This document shows, one piece after another, positions 1 to 7,465 of a stretch of 64,000 nucleotides of DNA. The notes below the pieces were generated by a model. That model did no database searches and had not been told where the DNA came from. It saw nothing but the letters and a program-made list of their open reading frames with translations. Made by a program: the position numbers and the translations under genes. Every line of letters begins with the position of its first letter. Position 1 is the first letter of the stretch. The stretch is from contig NZ_JACSMR010000013.1 of NCBI RefSeq assembly GCF_018618755.1, positions 1-64,000 on the forward strand, written 5' to 3'. The DNA is from Exiguobacterium sp. s193 (lineage in GTDB: Bacteria; Bacillota; Bacilli; Exiguobacteriales; Exiguobacteriaceae).

Positions 1-2
1 AC

Positions 3-401
3 AAGCGAACCGATTTCCTGCACAAGGTATCGACCGAGATCGTCAAAAACCACGACGTCATCGGCATCGAGACCTTGCAAGTGAAGAACATGCAGAAGAA
101 TCGCAAGTTGAGCAAGTCCATCTCCGAGGTCAGTTGGTCGGAGTTCTTCCGCATGCTCGGATACAAGGCGGCATGGTACGGGAAGACCGTCGTGAAAGTC
201 GGCAAGACCTTCGCCTCTAGTCAACTGTGCTCCCGTTGCGGACATCAACACAAAGACGTGAAACATCTTGGCTTGCGTGAATGGACATGCCCGAGTTGCG
301 GCATCCATCACGACCGCGATGTGAATGCAGGACTGAACCTCAAACGAGAAGCTGAACGCCTCTTAGCTTCTTCAACCGTCGGGACGACGGGGTTAGCCTG
401 A
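3..401 (+). CDS. tnpB: RNA-guided endonuclease TnpB, C-terminal part (IS200/IS605 family)
   Basis: This is the C-terminal 132 residues of a TnpB protein; the reading frame is open to the window edge, so the 5' part lies outside. The RuvC-II glutamate is seen in [10 protein letters not shown] zinc ribbon follows, with CSRCG and CPSCG pairs, and then the RuvC-III aspartate in HDRDVNAG. TnpB proteins are nucleases guided by an RNA made from the 3' end of their own gene and the element's right end. The frame ends normally and is followed at once by the element's right-end hairpin, so this side looks intact. An internal TTG at 75 is not the true start. Whether tnpA is present cannot be seen. Confidence 0.93.
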   Translation, partial: KRTDFLHKVSTEIVKNHDVIGIETLQVKNMQKNRKLSKSISEVSWSEFFRMLGYKAAWYGKTVVKVGKTFASSQLCSRCGHQHKDVKHLGLREWTCPSCGIHHDRDVNAGLNLKREAERLLASSTVGTTGLA

Positions 402-476
402 CCAGGTTTCGACCGTTAGGTCGGATGACTCAGGAATCCTCCACCTCTAAGCGAAGCGTAGGTGGAGGTAGTTCAA
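402..476 (+). mobile_element. Right end of IS200/IS605-type element with terminal hairpin
   Basis: A subterminal hairpin has perfect 9-bp arms CCTCCACCT (438-446) and AGGTGGAGG (460-468) with a 13-nt loop. It is followed by TAGTTCAA, ending at 476. Hairpins next to a TCAA-type cleavage site are the hallmark of single-strand transposing IS200/IS605 elements, so the element boundary is placed after 476. The 3' part of the TnpB guide RNA would be transcribed from this region, with host sequence beyond 476 as the guide. Confidence 0.75.
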
Positions 477-624
477 CTAACATTTTTAATTCCACTAATC
501 CACGATGGATCGACATCTCAATCTGCTCGATGTTCGCCACTTCCTTTTTAGATACTCGTGAGCTCCGCTCTACCTTTTCAGCATAGCAGAAAACACTTTG
601 AAAATCGGACAATTGATGTTCCAT
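430..624 (-). CDS. Small unknown protein, 3' end probably replaced by the IS end
   Basis: A 64-residue frame starts at an ATG with a modest ribosome site (AAGG, about 5 bases upstream). It begins MEHQLSDFQSVF. The last 16-17 codons lie inside the IS right end (up to position 476), so the C-terminus ELPPPTLRLEVEDS is encoded by the transposon hairpin. The simplest reading is a small host gene whose tail was lost when the element inserted. No family is recognised, and a chance frame is possible. Confidence 0.3.
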   Translation of the reverse strand: MEHQLSDFQSVFCYAEKVERSSRVSKKEVANIEQIEMSIHRGLVELKMLVELPPPTLRLEVEDS

Positions 625-717
625 TTAACCTTACAAACTTGTCATATACTGATTTATCTTCATGTTATAATTCCATTATCAGGATATTCATGTTAAGAAA
701 ACGGAGGAACTGAACGC

Positions 718-1644
718 ATGCCACACAGACTGCAATTGACGGCCCCCCGGACGCTCGAATGGATCGAGCGCACCTTAGCGCCCTTGCAAGCAGATGAAGT
801 ACTCATCGAGACATTACATGGAGCGATCAGCATCGGCGCTGAATTGCCGCAAGTCATGGCGACCGACCGGTCAGACCTCGCCCCGACCTATCCGAAAGAA
901 ACGGGATACGAGAGTTACGGGGAAGTGCTGGCGATTGGAGCGGACGTCTCAGACATCCGTGTCGGTGACCGCGTCGTCGCTTTTTACGGCCATCACGACA
1001 TCGCCATCGTCCGCGCAGCAAAAGTCATTCCCGTCCCGCGCGACCTGCCGCCGCAACTCGCCTTATTGACGATCTTATCGTGTGACGCCGCAAAAGGCGT
1101 CCATAAACTCAATCCCCGTCCGTCGGATGCCGTCGCCGTGACGGGGCTCGGGACGATCGGATTATTGACCGTCTTTTACTTACGTCACTATTTCGGTCTC
1201 TCGCGCATTGACGCCGTCGACCCGGACGAAAGGCGCCATGCACTCGCAAAACAGCTCGGGGCAACCCGCACGTTGACGTCCGGAAACGACCTCGAGCTGA
1301 ATACTTATGCCGCTGCCCTCGAATGTTCGGGGCGGCAAACCGCGTTTGCGCATCTTCAGGAGGCACTCGCTCCAAGCGGTCAGCTCTGCATTCTCTCTGA
1401 CGGCAATTACGACGTCTTGTCGCTCTGTCCAAGCTTCTATGAGAAAGAGTTACGGATCGTCGGATCGAGTGACGGAATCGATTACCGCGCCCATGCGGAC
1501 TGGTTTTTGCCGGTCGCCCGAAAGACACCTGCCTTAGTCAAGCTGTTTGAACAGTCAGTCGACTGGTCGGAGTTGATTCCATGTTTCGAGGCTTTACAAA
1601 CAGGCGTAAAACCGTTAAAGGTGTTTGTCAGCTACGACCGGTGA
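718..1644 (+). CDS. MDR-family NAD(P)-dependent dehydrogenase-like protein (zinc-free type)
   Basis: A 308-residue medium-chain dehydrogenase/reductase. The N-terminal GroES-like part holds ETGYESYGEV and VGDRVVAFYGHHD, and a Rossmann domain follows with the nucleotide-binding motif VTGLGTIGLL near residue 142. The protein is shorter than classical alcohol dehydrogenases (about 340-350). The four-cysteine structural zinc loop is not seen, and neither is the usual catalytic Cys/His pair, so it may act on a substrate without zinc. The start has a good GGAGG site (AACGGAGGAACTGAACGC). Its 3' end overlaps the convergent VOC gene by 30 bp. The substrate is unknown. Confidence 0.8.
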   Translation: MPHRLQLTAPRTLEWIERTLAPLQADEVLIETLHGAISIGAELPQVMATDRSDLAPTYPKETGYESYGEVLAIGADVSDIRVGDRVVAFYGHHDIAIVRAAKVIPVPRDLPPQLALLTILSCDAAKGVHKLNPRPSDAVAVTGLGTIGLLTVFYLRHYFGLSRIDAVDPDERRHALAKQLGATRTLTSGNDLELNTYAAALECSGRQTAFAHLQEALAPSGQLCILSDGNYDVLSLCPSFYEKELRIVGSSDGIDYRAHADWFLPVARKTPALVKLFEQSVDWSELIPCFEALQTGVKPLKVFVSYDR

Positions 1645-2238
1645 ACGTGTTTGTCTGACAGACACACCGTTCGGATCGACGGCTTCGATGTCTTCCCCCG
1701 TAAAAATGACTTGCTGTAAGACGGTATGATCGCCAGGCACCGTCGTCACTTCATCGATTGCCCGTCCGAACAACCGCTGCAACTCCTGTTCGAAGCCGAT
1801 TTGTTTTGTTGACAGCTCAAGCCGTTTCAGTGGTTGATCGTCTGATAAAATCGCATCGTGATGCGTCTGCAGTTCAATCCGGCAGGCGTACGGGGTCTGG
1901 ATGAACGTCCGCCGTTCATTTGCTTGGATGGTCCAGCCCATCTGTTGTGCACGTTCGAGAAGCAGCGTCCGTTGTTCGGGTGTCACGAGAAAACCGAGAT
2001 GGTCGAAGCGGACGACTTTCCCGTGACCGAACGTGACGTTGATGGCACCGAGTTTCATCTCGATGATTCGAAAGCGGACTCCGTCGTCCCGGAAGTCATG
2101 CCATGTCAACGGTGGGTCAAATGCCGAAAATGCACCGTCGACCTTTCCAATCCGTTGCGTGACCGTAAAACCTAATTTTTCATAAAACTGTTCCGTCGCC
2201 TCGACGTTCGGCGTCCAAAGATGATAATGAAACAACAT
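1615..2238 (-). CDS. VOC-superfamily (glyoxalase/dioxygenase-like) protein
   Basis: About 207 residues. The N-terminus MLFHYHLWTPNVEATEQFYE is typical of vicinal oxygen chelate proteins, with a second module near FDHLGFLVTPEQ. VOC proteins bind a metal between paired beta-alpha-beta-beta-beta units and include glyoxalases, dioxygenases and resistance proteins; the reaction here is unknown. A GTG two codons upstream (2244) also opens the frame, but the site AAGGGAAG sits best for the ATG at 2238. The start lies 59 bp inside the 3' end of the upstream gene on the same strand, so the two are probably co-transcribed. Its end overlaps the convergent dehydrogenase gene. Confidence 0.78.
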   Translation of the reverse strand: MLFHYHLWTPNVEATEQFYEKLGFTVTQRIGKVDGAFSAFDPPLTWHDFRDDGVRFRIIEMKLGAINVTFGHGKVVRFDHLGFLVTPEQRTLLLERAQQMGWTIQANERRTFIQTPYACRIELQTHHDAILSDDQPLKRLELSTKQIGFEQELQRLFGRAIDEVTTVPGDHTVLQQVIFTGEDIEAVDPNGVSVRQTRSPVVADKHL

Positions 2239-2989
2239 CGGCACTACTTCCCTTCGCGATCAGTTCAGGGAACGTCATCACGTCTACGTCCCGACTATCG
2301 TCTAAAAATTGTTTTAATAGCGGTAAATGGGCGGCACCATAGAGGACGAGAATCCGTTCTCCCGGCTCCGCCAAATCAAGAATCCGGTTCGCAATTAACA
2401 GATTGCGGTAGTACCAGTACTGGATGACCCACCTCGCCCCGACATGCGTCGCCGGATCAAGCCGGGCAAGTTGTCGGTACGTCCGGTGACTTGCTTCGAC
2501 CGCCTGTTTGTCATTTAGTTGTTCAAGAAATGAGAGGTAGGTCTGCCCGAGTAATGCCGCTTCGAGTGCCTCGGATTTTTGTTGCTCGGTACGCATCAAC
2601 CGGTCATACGCGACCGGGTCGAGCTGTTCAAGTTCCGCAAGATTCGGGACACCTTCTACCGTCTGATTCCAGTCCACCGCCTGCAGACTGGTCAGCCCTG
2701 CCGAGCGCGCCACCCGAAACCCGAGTTGATGGCGTTCATTCGCCGTCAGCGTATAGGTTTGCTTGAGGTAAGCGGCATAGTCGGCATTTAGCGCGTCCGC
2801 CTGCTCAGGCAAAATCTCTAGCGCAACTTCTGTCGGACGAAACGTTTGCAGGACTTCGACGACCTGTTGAATCTCCTGCTGCCGTTCGTCTGAAAACACA
2901 TCAAAGATGCGCGGACGAAACAAGTCCCCGTTGTCAGGACGGTCCAGATGAACGGTCCCGACGAGTAATACGGTTGCGCGTTGTGCCAT
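2180..2989 (-). CDS. TraB/DUF5694-like protein
   Basis: A 269-residue protein with LLVGTVHLDRP at the N-terminus, a conserved glutamate in EVALEILPE and YGAAHLPLLKQFL near residue 218. The GTxH and GAAH motifs are those of the TraB/TIKI/GumN-like fold to which DUF5694 proteins belong. Members are thought to be peptidase- or hydrolase-like, but the activity of the bacterial cytosolic forms is not established. No signal peptide is seen. The ATG is preceded by GGGGGGAG at good spacing. It shares an operon with the VOC gene downstream. Confidence 0.75.
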   Translation of the reverse strand: MAQRATVLLVGTVHLDRPDNGDLFRPRIFDVFSDERQQEIQQVVEVLQTFRPTEVALEILPEQADALNADYAAYLKQTYTLTANERHQLGFRVARSAGLTSLQAVDWNQTVEGVPNLAELEQLDPVAYDRLMRTEQQKSEALEAALLGQTYLSFLEQLNDKQAVEASHRTYRQLARLDPATHVGARWVIQYWYYRNLLIANRILDLAEPGERILVLYGAAHLPLLKQFLDDSRDVDVMTFPELIAKGSSADVVSLSSLDAERRGDGTVL

Positions 2990-3133
2990 CGATACTCCCC
3001 CCCTTCTATCATTTCCATTTTACTGTAAACAGGAGGCTAATCCTAGTCGGTTTCTTTAAAATAGACCTCTCGCTAATTATCAGAGGCGACTCGATCTGAC
3101 TTCCGTCCAAGTAGAAGGAGAAGACGAACTGCG

Positions 3134-3229
3134 ATGCAGAATCCATATACTTGCCGAAAGATTCAATCCGGCAGAAAAACTGAACCGATTCATGTCAGCT
3201 CAGTGAATTTAAAGGAATTAAAAAAGTAA
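3134..3229 (+). CDS. Possible 31-residue small protein
   Basis: A short frame, MQNPYTCRKIQSGRK to NLKELKK, starts 12 bases after AGAAGGAGAAG and stops at a TAA. It is basic, with a single Cys, and lies in the gap before the GNAT gene. There is no recognised family and no independent support, so it could be chance. Confidence 0.25.
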   Translation: MQNPYTCRKIQSGRKTEPIHVSSVNLKELKK

Positions 3230-3264
3230 GCGCATCAAAATTAATCCGCGAGGAGTATCCGTCT

Positions 3265-3723
3265 ATGAAAATGAACATCCGTCAACTGCCCGTTCATGAG
3301 AACCCTCCGATGGAACTTTTGTTAGCAGCAGACCCTTCTCAAAAAATAGTTGATGAATACTTGAAGAGAGGTCGATGTTTCATAGCTGAATCTAGGAATC
3401 AACGGATTGGCGTGTATGTGCTTCTCCCGACAAGACCGCAAACGATTGAACTTGTAAATCTTGCAGTAGTTGGGCAACATCAAGGTTACAGCGTAGAAAA
3501 ATACCTTTTACGGCATGCCATTAAAACCGCGCAAATGATGAAATATACGACAATTGAAATCGGAACAGGCAATTCGAGCATCGGACAGTTGGCACTTTAT
3601 CAAAAATGTGGATTTCGGATTGTCGGAGTCGACATAAACTTTTTCTTGAGACACTACGAAGAGGAGATGACAGAACACGGTATCCGGTGCACAGACATGA
3701 TTCGGTTGGCTCAAGACATTTGA
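3265..3723 (+). CDS. GNAT-family N-acetyltransferase
   Basis: 152 residues with a GNAT core: the strand LVNLAVV, the acetyl-CoA loop region QHQGYSVEKYLLRHAI (a degenerate Q/RxxGxG/A) and the motif-B-like LALYQKCGFRIVGVD. Such enzymes move an acetyl group from acetyl-CoA to an amine; the acceptor is unknown. The start is supported by GAGGAG 8-10 bases upstream. The stop codon is the TGA inside the outer end of the solo IS-type hairpin at 3719-3766, so the native C-terminus may have been altered by that insertion. It converges on the PaaK-like gene. Confidence 0.85.
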   Translation: MKMNIRQLPVHENPPMELLLAADPSQKIVDEYLKRGRCFIAESRNQRIGVYVLLPTRPQTIELVNLAVVGQHQGYSVEKYLLRHAIKTAQMMKYTTIEIGTGNSSIGQLALYQKCGFRIVGVDINFFLRHYEEEMTEHGIRCTDMIRLAQDI

Positions 3724-3766
3724 AACACCTCCACCTATACTTCGCTTAGAGGTGGAGGTAGCTCAA
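3719..3766 (-). repeat. Solo IS200/IS605-type right-end hairpin between convergent genes
   Basis: Arms CCTCCACCT (3728-3736) and AGGTGGAGG (3750-3758) are identical to those of the IS end at 438-468. Read on the minus strand the 13-nt loop matches that IS loop at 11 of 13 bases, and the sequence ends in TTCAA as the IS does. No transposase remains. It fills the gap between two convergent genes, overlapping the GNAT stop and lying 6 bp from the PaaK-like stop, and may serve as a bidirectional transcription stop, although there is no T-run. Confidence 0.7.
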
Positions 3767-3772
3767 ATGCAT

Positions 3773-5125
3773 TCATCCAATCAGCATCTGCTTAATCAAT
3801 AACGTCTTCCCGCTACGTTCACGCGGAATCTCACTGACCGCCTGCAGCGAAATCAGCATGTCGCTTCCGAGTAGCCGCTTCAAATAATGACCGAGTTGTT
3901 TTTCATCGTTTGTTGAAAAACGTGCGGCATCCGCAATGTATAACAATATGATTTCCCGGTTACTTTTTTGAACATACTGAATTCGTTCGACACTGTTCGG
4001 CAACACTTTGACGACACTCGCGAGCTGTCCCTCGAACACTTTTTGTCCGTCTGGTCGGACAAGATAACTTTTCCCGCGGCCGTCAATCGAATCGATGACC
4101 GGTCCTTTGTGACCACAGGAACACGTCTTGCCGCTGATCGTCATCCGGTCTCCGACCCGGTAACGGATGAGCGGGGTCCCGTGTGTGTCAAAACTCGTGA
4201 CGAGGACTTCGCCATCGGTGTCGAGTTCGACGATGCCCATCTCATGATGCAAATGTTTTTGACCGAGCCGACACTCGGATATGATCGGCGCCCCTTCCGA
4301 CGAGGCATACTGATCAAAGACGGGCGCATGGAACACGTCCTCCAGTAATTGACGCTCCGCTTCCGTCATCATCTCAGCCGTCGGGAAAATCGCCAGTGGA
4401 CGACATGTCATCTCCATGCCGCTACGTTTCGCATGCCGCGCCAGTTCAATCATCGCCGATGGCAGACCATCGATCGAGTCCGGTTGAAACGTATTGATTG
4501 CTGCCAAATACGCCGTCATCGTCGCCGGATTAATCTTTTTGACCGTAAACAGTAATTGATTCAACGCCCGGTTCATCCGCCAATAGACCGGTGTTTGTTG
4601 GTGTTCAGCGACCAACACTTGCGCCGTGAAACTAATCCGCCGCATCCCTTTTTTGACGCCATGCGTATATTTAAAATAATCTAAATGTGCCATCCGCCGT
4701 TGCATGTCTGCTTTCGTATAGTGGACTTGAATCGATTGTCCCGTCGTCCCACCCGTTTTTCCGAGAACCGGGGCCGCGACATCGGTGCGAATTCGTTCGA
4801 TTTGGTGGCGTAACGAATCTTTTCGTAACACAGGAATTTGTTTTAATTGATTGAGATCCGTCAAGGGTAACGTGACGTCGTGTCGCTTAAAAAGCTCTTG
4901 GTAATAGTTGCTATGCATCGCACAAAACGCCAAAAAAGCATTCAGCCGTTTTAGTTGTTCGGTCGCCACGTCGACAGGTTGTTGTTCTTTTACAATCAAT
5001 TCTTGAAAGCGATCTTGATAAAACGCACCGTACCGTTCCCGCTGCAAGTGATACCCATGAAGTGTCGTCAATACGTTTTGTAAAAAGATTGGTACGTGCA
5101 TATAAACCTGTTCCTTGATTCCCAT
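3773..5125 (-). CDS. PaaK/CapK-like adenylate-forming enzyme, copy 1
   Basis: About 450 residues of the phenylacetate-CoA-ligase-like branch of adenylate-forming enzymes. Visible motifs are the phosphate loop GKTGGTTGQSIQVHYT, the adenylate motif DQYASSEGAP, YRVGDRM, the cysteine-rich CSCGHKGP and the hinge motif IDGRGKSY. These enzymes activate a carboxylic acid as an acyl-AMP and often pass it to CoA or another acceptor; CapK-type members sit in polysaccharide loci. The start is set at the ATG of MGIKEQVYMHVP because it aligns with the paralogue next door and has AAAGGA upstream; a GTG 11 codons earlier is less likely. The substrate is unknown. Confidence 0.82.
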   Translation of the reverse strand: MGIKEQVYMHVPIFLQNVLTTLHGYHLQRERYGAFYQDRFQELIVKEQQPVDVATEQLKRLNAFLAFCAMHSNYYQELFKRHDVTLPLTDLNQLKQIPVLRKDSLRHQIERIRTDVAAPVLGKTGGTTGQSIQVHYTKADMQRRMAHLDYFKYTHGVKKGMRRISFTAQVLVAEHQQTPVYWRMNRALNQLLFTVKKINPATMTAYLAAINTFQPDSIDGLPSAMIELARHAKRSGMEMTCRPLAIFPTAEMMTEAERQLLEDVFHAPVFDQYASSEGAPIISECRLGQKHLHHEMGIVELDTDGEVLVTSFDTHGTPLIRYRVGDRMTISGKTCSCGHKGPVIDSIDGRGKSYLVRPDGQKVFEGQLASVVKVLPNSVERIQYVQKSNREIILLYIADAARFSTNDEKQLGHYLKRLLGSDMLISLQAVSEIPRERSGKTLLIKQMLIG

Positions 5126-5269
5126 CCCTACACGTCCTTTCTGATAACGATTCACCACGATGCGCCGAGTGCTTCAACACGATTTCTTGATAGGTTGTTT
5201 TTACCCGGTATTTCTGACAGGGACATGATAAAAACTCCCATTCAACAATTTCCCCTTAAAGTTTTACAC

Positions 5270-5301
5270 AAAAAAGACTAGCTCTTTTTCAGGGCTAGTC
5301 C
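5270..5301 (-). terminator. Rho-independent terminator after PaaK-like copy 2
   Basis: On the minus strand a GACTAGC...GCTAGTC stem is followed by a T-run, 2 bp past the stop of the upstream gene. The next PaaK-like gene therefore probably has its own promoter. Confidence 0.75.
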
Positions 5302-5303
5302 GT

Positions 5304-6671
5304 TTAGTTCACTTGTTCACTTTCAGGAATCAACTGTTTAATCAACAACGTTTTCCCACTGATTTCTTTTGGTATTTCGGGAACTGATTTCAACAGGACT
5401 TCCATCTGTCCGTCAAATAACCGTTTTAAGACAAAATATAATTGTTTTTCGTGTTCGATTTTGAAGCACCGGTCGTCCGGTACATAAAGTAAAACGACTT
5501 CTTCTGTATTTTCCTGGATATATTGGACACGTTCGATACAGTTCGGAAAAGCACGGACGATTCCCGCGAGTTCGCCTTCAAAAATTCGGTGGCCATTTTT
5601 TAATTGGATATAACTCCGCCCACGTCCGTCAATCGACGCGATGATCGGTCCACCGTGTCCGCAACGACACGTCTCATGACTGAGCGTCATCCGGTCGCCG
5701 ACCCGGTAGCGGACGAGTGGTGTACCATGTGTATCAAAACTTGTCACGAGGATTTGGCCATCCGTTTCCACCTCGATGATTCCCATCTCATAGTGGAGAT
5801 GTTTTTTTCCGTACGAGCACTCGGCGACGATCGGCGCCCCTTCGGACGAGGCATATTGATCAAAGATCGGTGCATGAAACACTTCTTCTACTAAGGACCG
5901 TTCATCCCGTGTCATCATTTCAGCAGTCGGAAAAATCGCTTTCGGACGGAATGTACAGACGATACCGTGTTTTTTTGCGTAACGTGCGACTTCTATCATC
6001 CCAGACGGTAGACCATCAATCGATACCGGATTAAACCGGTTCAGCTGTTCGATGTAGCCAGGAATCGTCCGGGGGGAAATATTTTTGATTGAAAACAGCA
6101 TTTGATTGATCGCTTTGTTCGTCCGCCAGTAGACGGGTGACTTTTGATGTTCGGACGCCAAGTGTTGGCCGGTGAAACTGGCCCGACGCATTCCTTGTTC
6201 GATACCGTGCGTCCATTTGAAATAATCGAGGTGCGCCATGCGGATTTGCATGTCTTCTTTCGTATAGTGGACTTGAATCGATTTTCCCGTCGTGCCACCT
6301 GTTTTCCCGAGAATCGGTGCATCGATTGTCGCATGGACCTCGGCATTACGTGTCCGTAGTGTTTCCTTATCGAGCAAGGGAATACGCTTTAAGTCAGACA
6401 GCTGCGTAAACGGAAGCTCAATCCGGTTCGTCTCGAACAACTCTTTGTAGTACGGGCTATAGGTCTGACAAAACAATAAAAATTGATTCAGACGGGATAA
6501 TTGCTCCTGCTCGGGATCAATCAGTTGGCGCTCTTTTCGCTTCAACTCTTCAAAGCGGGCATGATAAGCAGCCCCATACCGTTCCTGATATAAGACCCGT
6601 CCGTAAATCGTCGTTAAGATGTTCTGAATGAAGATTGGTGAATGGAAATAAATCGATTCCTTGAGCTGCAT
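5304..6671 (-). CDS. PaaK/CapK-like adenylate-forming enzyme, copy 2
   Basis: 455 residues, clearly a paralogue of the following gene along its full length. Shared motifs are GKTGGTTGKSIQVHYT, DQYASSEGAPIVAEC, YRVGDRM, CRCGHGGP and IDGRGRSY. The catalytic P-loop, the YxxSE segment and the hinge aspartate/arginine are all kept in both copies, so both should be active. The start ATG (MQLKESIYFHSP) has a GGAG site. A terminator separates the two genes, which argues for separate transcription. The metabolic role is unknown; no CoA, polyketide or polysaccharide genes lie beside them. Confidence 0.83.
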   Translation of the reverse strand: MQLKESIYFHSPIFIQNILTTIYGRVLYQERYGAAYHARFEELKRKERQLIDPEQEQLSRLNQFLLFCQTYSPYYKELFETNRIELPFTQLSDLKRIPLLDKETLRTRNAEVHATIDAPILGKTGGTTGKSIQVHYTKEDMQIRMAHLDYFKWTHGIEQGMRRASFTGQHLASEHQKSPVYWRTNKAINQMLFSIKNISPRTIPGYIEQLNRFNPVSIDGLPSGMIEVARYAKKHGIVCTFRPKAIFPTAEMMTRDERSLVEEVFHAPIFDQYASSEGAPIVAECSYGKKHLHYEMGIIEVETDGQILVTSFDTHGTPLVRYRVGDRMTLSHETCRCGHGGPIIASIDGRGRSYIQLKNGHRIFEGELAGIVRAFPNCIERVQYIQENTEEVVLLYVPDDRCFKIEHEKQLYFVLKRLFDGQMEVLLKSVPEIPKEISGKTLLIKQLIPESEQVN

Positions 6672-6860
6672 ACGTTCACTCCTCTCACATCATTCAATTC
6701 GTGTGTTATCCGACAGACACATATTGCTTGTTACTTACATCTTATTTCCAGTCTTTCCGTTAAACAATCAAATCTTAAGGAATAAGCTTAGCTTTTATTT
6801 AGATGCTGATTTACGTTAATAAGATTAGTTCACAAACATATCGCACCGTTACTTTAAATT

Positions 6861-6903
6861 AAAAAAAGTCGACACCGTTTCGATAACGATGTCGACTTTT
6901 TTT
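6861..6903. terminator. Bidirectional terminator
   Basis: AAAAAAAGTCGACA (6861-6874) pairs with TGTCGACTTTTTTT (6890-6903). It lies just beyond the stop of the 6906-7280 gene and upstream of the PaaK-like pair. Confidence 0.8.
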
Positions 6904-6905
6904 AA

Positions 6906-7280
6906 TTAATGACCGTCTGATTGACCGAACGAACGGATTTGAATGGCACCGAGTGCGAGTTCAAGTTCCTTCGCTTCCAACTGATCAATGATTTCAATGA
7001 CAGTCAAGGTCGTTCGTCCATTGTAGAGTTGGACGAGTAATTGCCGTTCGACTTCAATCGACGAATCTTCGACCGGTTCCGCTAATAATTCTTGATAAAA
7101 AAATTCACCTGTCTCCGGAAAAAAATAATCGCTGAACAATTGTAAGAGTTGTAGATTACCGGTCGCGAGAAACAAAATGGCTTGAAAGGAATATTCTGTC
7201 CGGTGCCGTGTATTCAGTCGTTTCAATATCATTTGGTAACGTGTATGATGACGTTCGTCCATAAAACAGACAGCGTTCAT
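6906..7280 (-). CDS. Small uncharacterised protein (possibly DUF6075-like)
   Basis: 124 residues beginning MNAVCFMDERHHTRYQMIL. The opening, followed by an aromatic FQAILFLATGNLQLLQLFSDYFF segment, recalls DUF6075 proteins of Bacillota, but this is a memory-based match. It is acidic, with no signal peptide or membrane segment, and the C-terminal half is helical and leucine rich. It is monocistronic, with a terminator right behind the stop. The function is unknown. Confidence 0.6.
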   Translation of the reverse strand: MNAVCFMDERHHTRYQMILKRLNTRHRTEYSFQAILFLATGNLQLLQLFSDYFFPETGEFFYQELLAEPVEDSSIEVERQLLVQLYNGRTTLTVIEIIDQLEAKELELALGAIQIRSFGQSDGH

Positions 7281-7465
7281 ATCCGCTTCCCTCCCCTAAA
7301 AAATGATACGATCCATCTAAAAAAAACAGTACAAGTATTGCCATTACTTCTTTTCCCTTTTTTCACAAGATGAAGCATTCGTTTTTACTATACCATTCGT
7401 TTGATTAATTCGCAGTTGGTTCGGGTAAAACCTTCTAGTAAGCAGTAAAATTAGGAGGAATCAAC

